A stretch of 64,000 nucleotides of DNA from Nepenthes gracilis (GCA_033239525.1 BSYO01000014.1:14926021-14990020), one strand, 5' to 3'. Positions 13,320 through 23,477 are shown, counted from the stretch's first letter. Notes: a model not told the origin generated them from the sequence alone. Program-made: numbers and translations.

Positions 13320-14066
13320 TTCATATTTTCACTTATACCAAATACTTATTAATATTACCTTTGTTGCCACAATAATAAAATTCAAGGACCTAATTCCTTA
13401 GCTTTGGCTTATTTTGGCTTTTGTCTTTATCCTTAGATCCCTTATTCTTACTCCTTCCCTAATTTTTAGAGACCATTGCCTCGACTTATGAAGACAAAAA
13501 AAAAAAAAAATCTCAAGATTTCCTCCTCATTTATTCATTCAAAATTAAACTATTAATTACCTCTAGTGTCACGACATAATTCAAAGCAAAGTTGGTGAAG
13601 GAAACTAAAATAATTTGTCAAAACTCCACTGAAGTTATCAGCAGCCTCAAGCCTATTACCTAATCATTAAAATTTATAACTATACCGAAAGCATGTCAAT
13701 ACTAACTTCTTTCTCTGTACTTTATTTACATCAATTTAATTAATTGATACAATTTATTGTTACCAATTTTTAAGACATATCATTTCAATTTTATCCCATA
13801 AGATTTGTGCATGTCTCTCATTTTGCATGTAATTATATGTGCTATTGTTAATAAATTGTCCGATATATCTACAAACTTACTCATGATCGAATGCTCACTC
13901 CTCTTTAGTTTTTGATTCCACATACCATGGGATGCATTATTTCAACTGACAGTACATACTTCATCTTACCCCTCTAATAAAAATCTATGTCATTCAAACA
14001 AATTATAATGTTTATACCCTCCATTAGTTCAGACAAAAAGAAGAAACATGGATCTTCTGATATCAC
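13320..14066 (-). pseudogene. copia gag remnant with degraded zinc knuckle
   Basis: On the minus strand near 13420-13330 a lysine-rich stretch (SKNKGSKDKDKSQNK) leads into FYYCGNKGNINK, a decayed form of the CCHC knuckle C-x2-C-x4-H-x4-C in which the first Cys and the His are lost. This places gag next to the PBS at 14055-14066, the expected order. The remaining gag sequence up to the PBS is too decayed to define. Confidence 0.5.
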
Positions 14067-14067
14067 T

Positions 14068-14740
14068 TGTTGGAAAATGATCTATCAAAACGTTATTGTA
14101 ATCAAAAACAAATATCTACGAAATAATTATATAATCCTTTGTTTAAATTCTTAAGGAAGTAGAATAATCAAAGACAATCAGAAAATTAAAAAAAAAAAAA
14201 AAAGAGGAAGACACAAATTTTGTAAAAATCTTTATAATCGATTGGTAAAAATTACTTTTAATACAAGTGAGTAAAATTACAATAAAATCTCTCAAAAAGC
14301 ACTTTCAAATTGACCACAAAAAACAACAAACTGAAAAGAGATTGCAATAAGAAAAAATGAGAAAAAAATCACTGATAGAAATGTTCCAAAAATATATTAT
14401 AAACAATGCTCAACATAATCAAGAAAGATATAAAACCAAGTGCCTAAGAAAGGGCTGAAAATCTTTTCCTTCTCTATTTTTCTTCCCCTCAAATTGTTGT
14501 CTTTTCTGTCTTTAAATAACCCACAATAATTTTGTCAAAACACTTCAAAAACCATCTTAAAATAAGCTTGGAGTTCAAATTTCAGAGGTTAGTGTTCAAA
14601 CATGAAAAGTTAGCATTCAAATGCTTAAAGCAGGTGTTTTAATGCCACAGTAAAAAACTTTTCTAAACAAATTCCACGCATGTATGCCACTTCCTACACA
14701 TGTAAATTTGCCCCTCCTATTTTCCAAGTACATGCGCTCA

Positions 14741-14776
<36 letters not shown>

Positions 14777-14889
14777 GCAAAAATCCTTCTGTTTTTGACA
14801 TTCATGCGTTGTTCTACGTTCTTTTGTCATGCATGGCTTATCTCCAATGTACAAAACTACGTATAAATGTCATAAAACTTACAATATAA
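14068..14889 (-). repeat. 5' LTR of minus-strand copia element
   Basis: Direct repeat partner of 6897-10359. On the plus strand it begins TGTTGGAAAATG; in element sense it therefore ends CATTTTCCAACA beside the PBS. It contains a (TA)n tract at 14743-14773. Confidence 0.7.
14743..14773. repeat. (TA)n microsatellite
   Basis: About 15 uninterrupted TA units inside the copia LTR. It produces artefactual open frames of Ile-Tyr repeats. Confidence 0.9.
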
Positions 14890-14899
14890 TGACTAAATC

Positions 14900-15858
14900 T
14901 GTTGCGTCCCGGGCCCGAGGTTGTTGTACGGATTAAGGAGCCTTCGGATTCCTAAGCGCGCGGGGGCTCTGGAAGAAGGATCCGGTCTCCGTCTCTCAGA
15001 ACCTGGACCTGCACAACACAAACAACAAACAAGAGGTGAAGGGTCTGGCAGGATTTCTCCCACCAAGGCCACTCCGACGCTCAAGTCAGCAAATTCCCGC
15101 AATTGACGGAAATGCGCACGCTAAGGTGGTGCGCGTAAAAATGCTTGTGATGCGTAAGAAGAACTTATGTGGTGATGAGGAGAAATGCGGTGAGCGGGTG
15201 ATGGAAGGCACGGCTTCCTTGGTGCATCGCGATGAGTGGCTAACTTTCCCGCTTTTGACGGGATGAGAAGAAGGAGAACGATTTGGCCCAATCCACTCGG
15301 AGGATTGGAGCCTTATGGAGGCCGGATTAGTGCTTGGGATCCAAGGTAACCCTTAGTCGCAAGGTCGCAGAACGTAAAAATCGTTCTCGAGTTGGAATCC
15401 AAATTTGAGCCCGAATCCTTTCTCTCCGGAGGGTGAGGGCGCTTATATGCCTCTTCCCCTTTGGACTCTTGGGCGCCAAGACGCCCGTTTGTTTTGGGTC
15501 GTCGCGTCGTTGGTCGCAGCTCGTTGACCGCCGGTCACGCCGGTTGTCTGATAGCGTGCTGTGCACGCTCGTCATTTATTGATCACGCTCGATTTTCCTC
15601 GAGAAAGGAGTGGTTGGCCGTCTGCAGACAAGCCCGGTGATGGCGTTGGCGTGGCGCCAGCCATGCCTCTACCGGCTAGCTTTTCGCCCTTCACGCTGTT
15701 TCCGCGACGCATTTAATGCGCCGCAGTTTCCGTTGGCGTGACTTCGCGACTCATTCCCCGTTGGGTGGGGCGCTTTCTCGCGTGCTCCTCCTTTTCTCGG
15801 GGGCTGTTTGCTTTGTGGGCTGGATTCATTCTCATGGGCCGGAACATGGGACCCAACA
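14900..15858 (-). repeat. 3' LTR of Tat-like gypsy element
   Basis: 959 bp, direct repeat of 20796-21749 with small indels and substitutions. It is bounded by TGTTG and CAACA. The same family as the solo LTR at 1933-2817, which lies in the opposite orientation. Confidence 0.85.
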
Positions 15859-15899
15859 CTAGCCCCCATGCCTGGGGCGGCGGTGGTCGGGCTGGCATG

Positions 15900-17835
15900 T
15901 CCATCGGGCCCATTTCACTGGTCTGCCGCCTTCCCTCGTGCCGTGCCACTTTTGCCGTCTTCCCGATTCGCCTTTCCCTGGCCAGGCTTCACCCTAACGC
16001 CTTACGCTATGCCGGGTGTCTATGCGTCTTCGCCATCATGCACCAGTCGCGATTTTGACGCCGAAGGCGGCCGGGGTAATTTTTCGGGCCTCGGAGTCGG
16101 AGGATTGGATATCGCTCACCCCGGGTATGGATTCAACTTTCGTGGCACAAATCGATTCCGTTAAGGGCCGGAAGGAGCGCTTCTTCTTCCTCGAGACGCC
16201 GAGTATGAGCTTCCGAGAGGGTGGGGCCCGATCTCGGAGTTCTTAGGAACAAGCCTACCGATGAGGACATCGCCGAATCCTCGAAGCCGATCTCCGCCTT
16301 CACCCGAGGAGAAGAACTTTAAGAAACGGGGCCACTACCTTTCCCTATCACGTTCGAGATTGCTAGATGGGGACCTCCCGCCGGGTCGGGCGGCAGTGGG
16401 CCGGTCCGGGTGGAGGTCTGGAGATACGGAGACTCATCCGCGGCCGGCGATCTTTGCGGAGGGGAGTCAAGTTCTCTGCTGCGTTCTTCGAGCAATGATG
16501 AGGACGCGGCCCTCAAAAGGTTGAGGAAGCGTGCGCCCAGAAGAAGGAGGTTGAGAAGGCGAGTCGTCGGTTCTTCAATGCGGGAAGTTCGGCTCCGGCG
16601 AGATCTGCCGGGCGCGTCAAAGGGAAACCGCGTACCTTCGCCGACTTCGATCGGAGCCATCCGCTCACGAATTCGGCGAGGTCGAGTCTCTACCTACCGG
16701 GACCTTCCCGCCGGCTGTATCGGCCGAGGCATCGGGGGATGTTGTTGTTTTGGATAGCCCTGAGAGGCCATCGGTTTCAGCGCCTGAGCCGGCGTTGGAG
16801 GCCAGGGGGCCTGCATCGTTGCCAGCTATTCTTGTTGAGCCCGTCTCTGCGTACGGGCCTCCTGGGATCCTGGTGGTATTCTCAGAGGCTGGGACGGCTC
16901 CTGCTGCTGTTCCGGAACAGGCCGACGAAGGGGAAGCCGGGTCGCACTCGTGGCGGGAGCCCAGAGTGTTCCCTGCGATGGCAGCCTTCCAGTTAGCCCT
17001 CCTCACGCAGTCGAGGAGACGGAGCCCCAGAGGGTGGCCCCTTTGGATGAGCCTGCACGGGTCGCATGCTCGGTGGTCAGCGACGCTCCTGTGGCCGATG
17101 TGGTTCAGACTAGCGAAGGCGGCAGGGCGTCGCGGCAGAGCCTGCGGCGCTCCTTGGCGGCTTGCCCTTCCCGGCCAGCCCTCCCCATGCGGTCGAGGAG
17201 AGTGATCCCCGAGGAGAGAGTCCTTTCAGGCGGTTTCGGGCTTCGCCTTTCATTTGAACGCCTTCGTACGGGTTGTTTCCTTACGGACTTCTTTCTTTGC
17301 CGCTCATCTTGGTCATACTTTTAACTTTTCCACCGTACAGGCTTCAGACGATACGGTCCCCCTCGAGGTGCGCGCTGGTTCTTTTCGCGGAAGCCTTGAG
17401 CGGGTCATCGTTGACGGGCACCATCTTGCCCGCGGCAGTCTGGCTCAGATCGCATCCCTTACTGAGGAGGTTGGGCAGCTGCGGTGGAGAGTTGCGCAAT
17501 TAGAGGGCCTCCTTTCTGCTGCGGAGGAAAGGATCGCTGGACTAGTTGTGGACGCGGTTGGGCAGCATTCTCCTTCAGAGTGGCGGTCGGCGATGGACAC
17601 TCGCTTTTGGGACGGCATCCGCTTGTGCCGCGGGATCGTCTCCCTGGCGGCTCCTCACGTCCCAACCGGCGTCCTCCATCCAGGAAACGCCGGGGTAGGA
17701 GAAGCGTCGCGCCTGAAGACGTTCCCTGAGGAAGCGGGCCCGTCGAGTCACTGGCGACTAACCTCGTCGCCCGTTAAGTCCCGAGTTCGGTTTTGTTGTT
17801 GTATCACGCTTGTCGCTTGTATAATGTTTGTATAA
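15900..17835 (+). pseudogene. Antisense extra ORF (aORF) remnant, putative gypsy-type transposon protein
   Basis: This is the plus strand of a minus-strand gypsy element. At 16060-16240 a frame reads GMDSTFVAQIDSVKGRKERF followed by FFLETPSMSF, which resembles the plant 'putative gypsy type transposon' family (Pfam Transposase_28), where a W/R-KxRFFFV block is characteristic. At 17340-17650 a second frame, after a possible splice acceptor (TTTTCCACCGTACAG ending at 17340), is rich in heptads (LAQIASLTEEVGQLRWRVAQ and LEGLLSAAEERI), a predicted coiled coil. The blocks are in different frames with stops between, so the gene is broken or spliced. Location antisense between integrase and the 3' LTR matches extra ORFs of Tat-lineage elements. 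Function of such ORFs is unknown. Confidence 0.5.
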
Positions 17836-18720
17836 ATGAGAAGCTTTTGCTTGCGCTTCGCGCCCATGCTTCCCTTTATCATGCAGCGTTGTTCGCCTTT
17901 TGCTTCACTTTACTTGTCGGGTCATGCTTTGCGTTTGAGTATTGGGCCCTTTGGAGCCGTTTCGATTAAGGCCCTATACGGCGCCCTCTTGCGTGGTGCT
18001 CGTCCTTCGTAAGAGGATGTCGTCCACACTCACGCGTTTGGGGAGCTCGATCCGTAGCCAAGCGGATGTCGTCGCCAAGCCCCGGAGCCTCTGCGAGGGG
18101 CAGCTGTCAGTGGGCCGCGTAACCGGACTCCGGGTCTAGGCCTCGGTCGCGTATAATTGCGGGAGGTGTGTCGCTCCCGCTCAAAGCGTTATGAACACCA
18201 AGTTGAGGTCCCAGCCCACGACCATTGTAGACCTTGGGGTGCTCTCTTCGTGCAAGAAGGTCGCCGCACGCCCCTAAGGTTTTGTTGGCCGTAGAGTGGG
18301 TTCTCCAAGAGCCCCTGGCCTATGGGTCTGATCAAGACACGGGTCGTAGGCGCGTAGCCTTTGGAATGGATCGCCTGGATCCGGTGTCTCGGCTCACGGC
18401 CGGACGCCTCCGGCCGACTAGCACGGGGCGAGTCTCCGGGTGGCCGGGCTGGGCCTTGGCGCTGAAGCCGTGTGAGTAGAGCCGTCCCAGGCCATCTAGC
18501 GTGAGGACGGAGTCCCGCGACGGTCCTTCTGGACCGCCCGGCACCGAGCCAAGGAGGTAGTTTACTGACGGACGCTTGTCCTCCCGACTTAGGGGCGATC
18601 TAGGTCGTTTAATTTGATTGTGCAATGCATGCTATCGATTCACACGAATGAATATGCAATATGACAATAAGAGTGATAATGTTAACTAAAAAGACAGGAA
18701 ACATGCTCAAGCACTCATCA
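17836..18720. other. GC-rich internal region of the gypsy element, no clear coding
   Basis: Non-coding or decayed sequence between the antisense ORF remnant and the integrase end. Many overlapping frames are open on both strands because of high GC content. None shows a recognisable domain. Confidence 0.5.
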
Positions 18721-19340
18721 TGATGTATGCGCGTTCGGCTTACAGGTCGCCAGTTGCATTATTGATAATATTTCCTTAAGTTGGCGGCATTCCATGTCAG
18801 CGGGACAAGTTTTGCTGCCTGGGCGCCAGAGCTTATGACGCTCCGCTCGGGAGGATTGCGGAGACGAAGAACGGCCCCTCCCATCCCGGGAGAGTTTGTT
18901 CTGCCGCGGTCTTTCGCCGCCTCTACGCTCGGGAGGACCAGATCTCCAACTTCTAGAGGGCGCTTTCACCCGCTTGTTGTAGTATCGCGCCACTCGCTTC
19001 CGGGTAGGCGACGGTTCGGAGCCGCGCAGCGTCCCGAACTTCCGAGAGCAAGTCCAGGACTTTCCCTGAGCCTTTCGCGTTGGTAGTTGGGTCGAAGTGT
19101 TCGACCCGCAGCTTGGCATTCCCACTTCTACGGGAACCACCGCCCCAACCCCGGCGCAGGTTGGCGTCTCCCTTGTTGATTCCCTCGTGAGTCGTTCGGC
19201 ACGACCATAGCACCGATGGTAGCTCCTCCACCCAGAGCCCCCTGCGTCTTCCAGTGGGTCTTTATCCCATGCAAGAACGTGCGGTTGGTAACTTCGACCG
19301 CCCGTTGGGCTGCGGGGTGCGCCACGGATGTGTGCACGGC
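18720..19340 (-). pseudogene. Ty3/gypsy integrase C-terminal remnant
   Basis: Minus-strand pieces in three frames together give the order HTSVAHPAAQRAVEVTNRTF, then EELPSVLWSCRTTHEG, then RVEHFDPTTN and DLLSEVRDAARLRTVAY, then VARYYNKRVKAP. This is the typical C-terminal part of gypsy integrases from the last catalytic block through the region after the core. Several frameshifts separate the pieces. The N-terminal part and everything from protease to integrase core are absent. Gag sequence ends just upstream. Confidence 0.75.
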
Positions 19341-19399
19341 TTGATGCGGAGGTTGCGGCGTTCTTTGTCAGTCAGTGCCGCCGCTGGGACCCGGGGTGT

Positions 19400-20555
19400 C
19401 TTTGGCCCTTGAAGAATCTTTCATCCCGGATGCATCGGGATGTTTGTGCGGCTATCATTCGGCACGGGTCGAGAGGCCTGCTTGTAATCCTTCTTAGGCC
19501 GTGGCGAAGGTCGCTTTTTGCGGCGCTCCATGAAGCGCCGACCGCCGTCCTCTTTCTTCCTCCGGAGGCTCGGGAGGTCTCCTGGGGCGATCCGCCCGCT
19601 CGGGCGTTTTGCTTAGATTGGCCTCTTCGGCCGTGATATACGCCCGGCAATGGTCTCCGCCCCAAAGTCTGCGGGCCAGTGCGCGCAGTGCTTGAAGAGT
19701 CCCGCCGCCAAAGTGGCGATGAAGGCACGAGCTTGATTCGTCGGAGAGGTGCGGGATCCGTCGCGCCTCGGTGATGAAACGGTCCAGAACCGCTTGGGCT
19801 TTCATCCGTCCTCTGGCGGAGGCGGACTAGGTGCCATGGTTGTCTCTCCTCCCTTTCTTTGGAGGCGGCGCTCGGGAAGCTATCGGCGAGCTCGTCAACG
19901 AGCATATGGAGTTCGGGGAGGCCATGGAACCGGAGTAGCGCGTCGCCCCTAAGGGTGACGGGGAAGCTCGACACATCGTGGCCTCGCTTGCCCTTGTAGA
20001 GTGAGGTGGGTGCGGAAGCGGTTGAGATGGTCCATGGGATCCTTGCTTCCGTCGTATCCCTCCATGACCGGCATTCCGAACTTGCTCGGTAGCGAGTGGT
20101 CGTGGTCCCAGTCCATGGCGAAGGGCGACCTGCGAGATTGGCGAGGAGGGCGTGGGCTTCTCCTTGTGGTGGTGTCCCACAACACCTTGACTTTCTCCTC
20201 CATCGAAGGATCCGTAGAGCCCCTTCGCATTGAGGACGGGGCGCGGAGCTCCGTGTTCCCACGGGGTTCGGGCTGTGCTTGTCGGGGGTGGCGGCTCTCC
20301 GCATGGGAGGCGCTCCCCATTGGAGCCAGCGGCCGGTGGTCTCCGTTGCGCGCGAGTGGAGGGAGCGTCCTTCCAGGTTGTCCTCCCCCTGTCGTCATCG
20401 GCGGCGGCTTTTCGCCTCATTCTCGCCGTTTCCACTGGGCGCGGCCGGGGCGGCTGCGTGGTCAAGTCGATTGGCTCGCCTCCTGCGAGTGGTCTCTCGA
20501 CGCCCTCTTTCTTGGAAGTTGAGGCCACAGGCGCTAGAGGGGCGGCCCCCGGCAC
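19400..20555 (-). pseudogene. Ty3/gypsy gag remnant
   Basis: The minus-strand frame 20398-19949 contains LPSKFGMPVMEGYDGSKDPM then DHLNRFRTHLTLQG, matching the conserved start of the plant gypsy gag (retrotrans_gag) domain. The continuation appears in other frames: VTLRGDALLRFHGLPE near 19960, then LDRFITEARRIPHLSD near 19770 and ITAEEANLSKTPERAD near 19610. So one ancestral gag frame is split by at least two frameshifts. An N-terminal Pro/Arg-rich stretch precedes it. The product would not be functional. Confidence 0.75.
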
Positions 20556-20775
20556 GGGGTCCGGTGTTGCGCATACGGCGAGGGAGGATCTCCTTCGGGC
20601 GTCTAACTCCGCTGCCTTAGTGTGACGGAGCCCGCTCCCGGTGGTTGTTCAGCTTGGTTCCCCGTGGGGGACTCCATCCCGACGGTGGTCTCCACCGCAG
20701 GAGCACTGCGCTTCTGGTGTTTACCATGCTTGGTTGTTCATTTCTTGGGTAGGAAAATGACACTTGGCTTTGTCG

Positions 20776-20795
20776 GATTCCCACGACGGCGCCAA
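20776..20795 (-). other. Primer-binding site of the gypsy element
   Basis: On the minus strand TTGGCGCCGTCGTGGGAATC directly follows the 5' LTR end. TGGCGCCGTC is the PBS start common in plant Ty3/gypsy elements and is complementary to a tRNA 3' end of the Asp type. It fixes the element's orientation. Confidence 0.75.
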
Positions 20796-21749
20796 TGTTG
20801 CGTCCGGCCCGAGGTTGTTGTACGGATTAAAGAGCCTTGATTCCCTAAGCGCGCGGGGCTCTGGAAGAAGGATCCGGTCTCCGTCTCTCGGAACCTGGAC
20901 CGCACAACACAAACAACAAACAAGAGGTGAAGGGTCGCGGGGATTTCTCCCACGAAGGCCACTCCGACTTTCAAGTGCCAAATTCCCATGATTGTGGAAA
21001 TCGCGACGCTAAGGTGGTGCGCGTAAAAATCTTTGTGATGCGTAAGAAGAACTTATGTGGTGATGAGGAGAAATACGCAAGGAGCGGTGATGGAAGGCAC
21101 GGCTTCCTCAGGTGCTTTGCGATGAGTGGCTAACTTTCCCGGCAGCGGATGAGAAGAAGGAGAAGCGATTTGGCCCAATCCACTCGTGAGGATTGGAGCC
21201 TTATGGAGGCCGGATTAGTGCTTGGGATCCAAGGTAACCCTTAGTCGCAAGGTCGCAGAACCCGGTAAAAATCGTTCTCGAGTTGGAATCCAAATTGAGC
21301 CCGAATCCTTTTCTCTGGAGGTGAGGGCGCTTATACCTCTTCCCCCTTTGGACTCTTGGCGCCAGGACGCCGTTGCTTGGGTAAATCGCGTCGTTGGTCG
21401 CAGATCGTTGACCGCCGGGTCACGCCGGTTGTCCCGATAGCGTGCAGGGGGGCCGTGGCGTCTATTATTGATCACGCTTCGATTTTCTTGAGAAAGGAGT
21501 GGTTGGGGCGTCCCTGGCAGCCCGGTGATAGCGTTAGCGTGGCGCCGGCCATGCCTCTCTTATAGCCTAGCTCTTTCGCGCCTTCACGCTGTTCCTGGCC
21601 CAGCATTTAATGCGCCGCAGTTTCCGTTAGCGTGACTTCGCGACCATTCCCGTTGGACTGACCGACGCTTTCTCGCGTCTCCTCCTTTCTCGTGGGGGCT
21701 GTTTCTTTAATGGGCTGGACCATTCTCGTGGCGAAGCATGGACCCAACA
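20796..21749 (-). repeat. 5' LTR of Tat-like gypsy element
   Basis: 954 bp, direct repeat of 14900-15858, ending CCCAACA before the right target duplication AAATC (21750-21754). Confidence 0.85.
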
Positions 21750-21754
21750 AAATC

Positions 21755-22637
21755 TAACAGAAACTTTGATGGGAATTTTCTTGAAGAGTTTTTAGGATTT
21801 TTTAAAATTGAAATAGTTTTAGTTTAATGTTTAATTTAAATCAAAATTCTAGACTTTAAATCGATATCAAATTTAAGTATATCAATTTCTAATTATCATC
21901 AATGAAAGTCAAAATTTTGATCAATTTAATTCAATGTACGATTGTATTTTATTTGATGAAAAAACACCTTATTTTGTAAAGTTAATTTAATTATATAAAT
22001 ATAAATTAAAATATCAGTAACGATGATAATAATAATAAATTTAATAAGTTTATCCCTAAATAAACCAAGAATGGCTACAACGTTATATGGATGTCACAGC
22101 TCCTGTAAAAATCTGATAGCCCGTATTTTTTTAATAAAATAATAATAATAATATTTTTTTATATATAAAAATATAAACCGTTAAATTTTAAATTTAATAA
22201 TACCGTTTGCAGCCCGGTGCGTTTTGAATAAACCAGGTGGAACCACGTAAGCAACTTTTCCCACTTAGATGCCTGATGACGTGGACTCCCGAACATTTTT
22301 TGACACGTTTATTAAGTGGGAGCCGTGGCTATTTCTTCGTGGAGAAGCTTAACTATTATTCTATTGAGCTGGCGTCCAATGCTTTTAATAATTTAAATTA
22401 TTTTTATAAAAATATTATATACATAAAAAATATAAAGATATAGACTCTATCCTCCACGTACGTTTTTGGACCAAAATGCCCTTCCTTTTACTTGCGAATC
22501 TTACAATTTGAGAATCCAAAACTGCTACGTACCACGGGCTAATTTTTATAGCCATAAAGTCTCATGTAACATCTAATTTTTATATTTAATTATTAGCTTA
22601 TTATTATTAATTTTTTATTTATATTTTTATAATTTAA
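21755..22637 (+). promoter_or_regulatory. Upstream region of bZIP gene with clustered ACGT cores
   Basis: The AT-rich upstream segment holds CCACGTAA (22243-22250), TGACGTGG (22277-22284, G/C-box hybrid), CCACGTACG (22454-22462) and CTACGTACC (22525-22533). TGACGTCG follows in the leader (22667-22674). ACGT is the core bound by plant bZIP proteins. The far part (21755-22080) is plain AT-rich spacer. No unambiguous TATA box was chosen because the whole region is TA-rich. Confidence 0.45.
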
Positions 22638-22674
22638 ACTAATAATTTTCATATATTTTATAGATTTGACGTCG

Positions 22675-22680
22675 ATGTGA
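22675..22680 (+). promoter_or_regulatory. Minimal upstream ORF (ATG-TGA) before bZIP
   Basis: An ATG directly followed by TGA lies 141 bp upstream of the proposed bZIP start, just after TGACGTCG. If the leader extends this far, it would be a start-stop uORF. Chance occurrence cannot be excluded and no transcript start is known. Confidence 0.3.
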
Positions 22681-22820
22681 GTTTTTGCTATAAGCCACAG
22701 CCGTACAGTGGACCCTATGTTCCACTATCTCCTTTGCATTTAAATATTGCATCCCTACACAGCTTTCTTCCCTTTTCCTCCTCCCACCAGCCTGCCACCC
22801 CAGAAAGCTGTCCGCCGGCG

Positions 22821-23477
22821 ATGCTGCCCTCTCTCCCGGTGGTTTCTCCCTCCGAAATCATGCTCGGAACACCATTCCAGGCTCTCGAAAGCGTCTTCAT
22901 GCCGTGGGTTGGCTTGGACTGTAGTTCTCCCTTCGATCAACCGTTAGAACTAGAGCCCATTAACATGGCGATGCCCGGCCCCGGTCCACATCAACCCGAC
23001 AAGCCCGATACTGGTTTTGACCAGAGCTGTTACCATGCGGGTTTGGAATACCTTCCCGATGGACCGAACCGGAATTCAGTCGCTGCAAATGGACCGAAGC
23101 GAAACCGTGCCAATCCGAATTCCGTTGCCATCATGGAGGAACGGAAGCGGAGACGGATGGAATCGAACCGGAAAGCGGCAAGGCAGTCACGCCAGCGGAA
23201 ACGAATACATCTTGAAAATTTGAGGGTTCAGTTGAACCGGCTAAAATTAGAAAAGCAAGATTTAACGAGCCGGCTGTGGCTTTTACTCCACCATTGCCGA
23301 CTCGTAAAGGGAGACAACGACCGGCTAGCTGCCGAGTGCGTTATCCTCCAAGGGTGGTTGACGGAAATCAGCCGAAATTTGCAGTTCCGGCAGTCACAGC
23401 CGTTCGCTTCTGCATGGCCATTCAATAATTTCACGTCAAATATCAATGCATTAGAAACCCCATCATTAAATACTTAA
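22821..23477 (+). CDS. bZIP transcription factor (group S-like)
   Basis: A single-exon 218-residue protein. The basic region (about residues 107-128: ERKRRRMESNRKAARQSRQ then RKR) has the N-x7-R signature, N116 to R124. Exactly nine residues later a leucine zipper begins and runs eight heptads (L, L, L, L, V, L, L, I; about 134-183). Long zipper, small size and lack of introns fit plant group S bZIPs, nuclear factors that bind ACGT elements as homo- or heterodimers. The usual NRESARRSR block is changed to NRKAARQSR; the contact pattern N-x2-[SA]-A-x2-S-R is kept. The start chosen is the first ATG in frame. The frame stays open without ATG back to a stop at 22635-22637, and a possible acceptor (TTTTATAG, ending 22663) lies upstream, so an extra 5' exon is possible. 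Exact subgroup is uncertain. Confidence 0.85.
   Translation: MLPSLPVVSPSEIMLGTPFQALESVFMPWVGLDCSSPFDQPLELEPINMAMPGPGPHQPDKPDTGFDQSCYHAGLEYLPDGPNRNSVAANGPKRNRANPNSVAIMEERKRRRMESNRKAARQSRQRKRIHLENLRVQLNRLKLEKQDLTSRLWLLLHHCRLVKGDNDRLAAECVILQGWLTEISRNLQFRQSQPFASAWPFNNFTSNINALETPSLNT

Larger units (their letters stand above)
6897..14889 (-). mobile_element. Degraded Ty1/copia retrotransposon (minus strand), nested insertion in left LTR
   Basis: Two direct repeats, 6897-7322 plus 9962-10359 (left) and 14068-14889 (right), flank an internal region that reads on the minus strand as gag zinc knuckle, integrase, reverse transcriptase and RNase H in copia order. The right LTR (the 5' LTR in element sense) ends CCAACA and is followed by a PBS-like sequence at 14055-14066, reading AGTGATATCAG on the minus strand, a mutated form of the usual initiator-Met PBS. 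A polypurine-like AAGATGGG precedes the 3' LTR at 10360-10367. Frames are broken throughout. The left LTR was split by the solo LTR at 7323-9961. No target duplication could be recognised (AAACA versus TGACT). Confidence 0.75.
14900..21749 (-). mobile_element. Ty3/gypsy (Tat-like) retrotransposon with pol deletion and antisense ORF
   Basis: Two near-identical LTRs (14900-15858 and 20796-21749; TGTTGCGTCC...GACCCAACA on the plus strand) flank a GC-rich internal region. The flanks are a perfect 5-bp duplication, AAATC (14895-14899 and 21750-21754). Orientation is minus: the PBS (TTGGCGCCGTCGTGGGAATC) lies at 20776-20795 beside the right LTR, and a short purine-rich tract abuts the left LTR. Gag (about 20400-19400) is followed directly by the C-terminal part of integrase (about 19340-18720), so protease, RT, RNase H and most of integrase are missing. 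About 2.8 kb with plus-strand coding remnants lies between integrase and the 3' LTR, as in Tat-lineage elements carrying an extra antisense ORF. It is non-autonomous. It inserted just beyond the end of the minus-strand copia element. Confidence 0.85.

Noticed and set aside
14680..14889. ORFs with Ile-Tyr repeats
   Set aside because: They come from the (TA)n tract in the copia LTR.
15036..20625. Many overlapping long ORFs on both strands
   Set aside because: High GC content keeps non-coding frames open. Only those with gag, integrase or antisense-ORF motifs were kept.
22237..22443. 68-residue ORF upstream of bZIP
   Set aside because: It has no motif, AT-biased composition and overlaps the likely promoter.
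22677..22820. GTG-initiated extension of the bZIP protein
   Set aside because: The codon at 22677 is GTG, not ATG; there is no evidence for non-AUG start use, so the CDS was started at 22821 and the extension kept as an open question.
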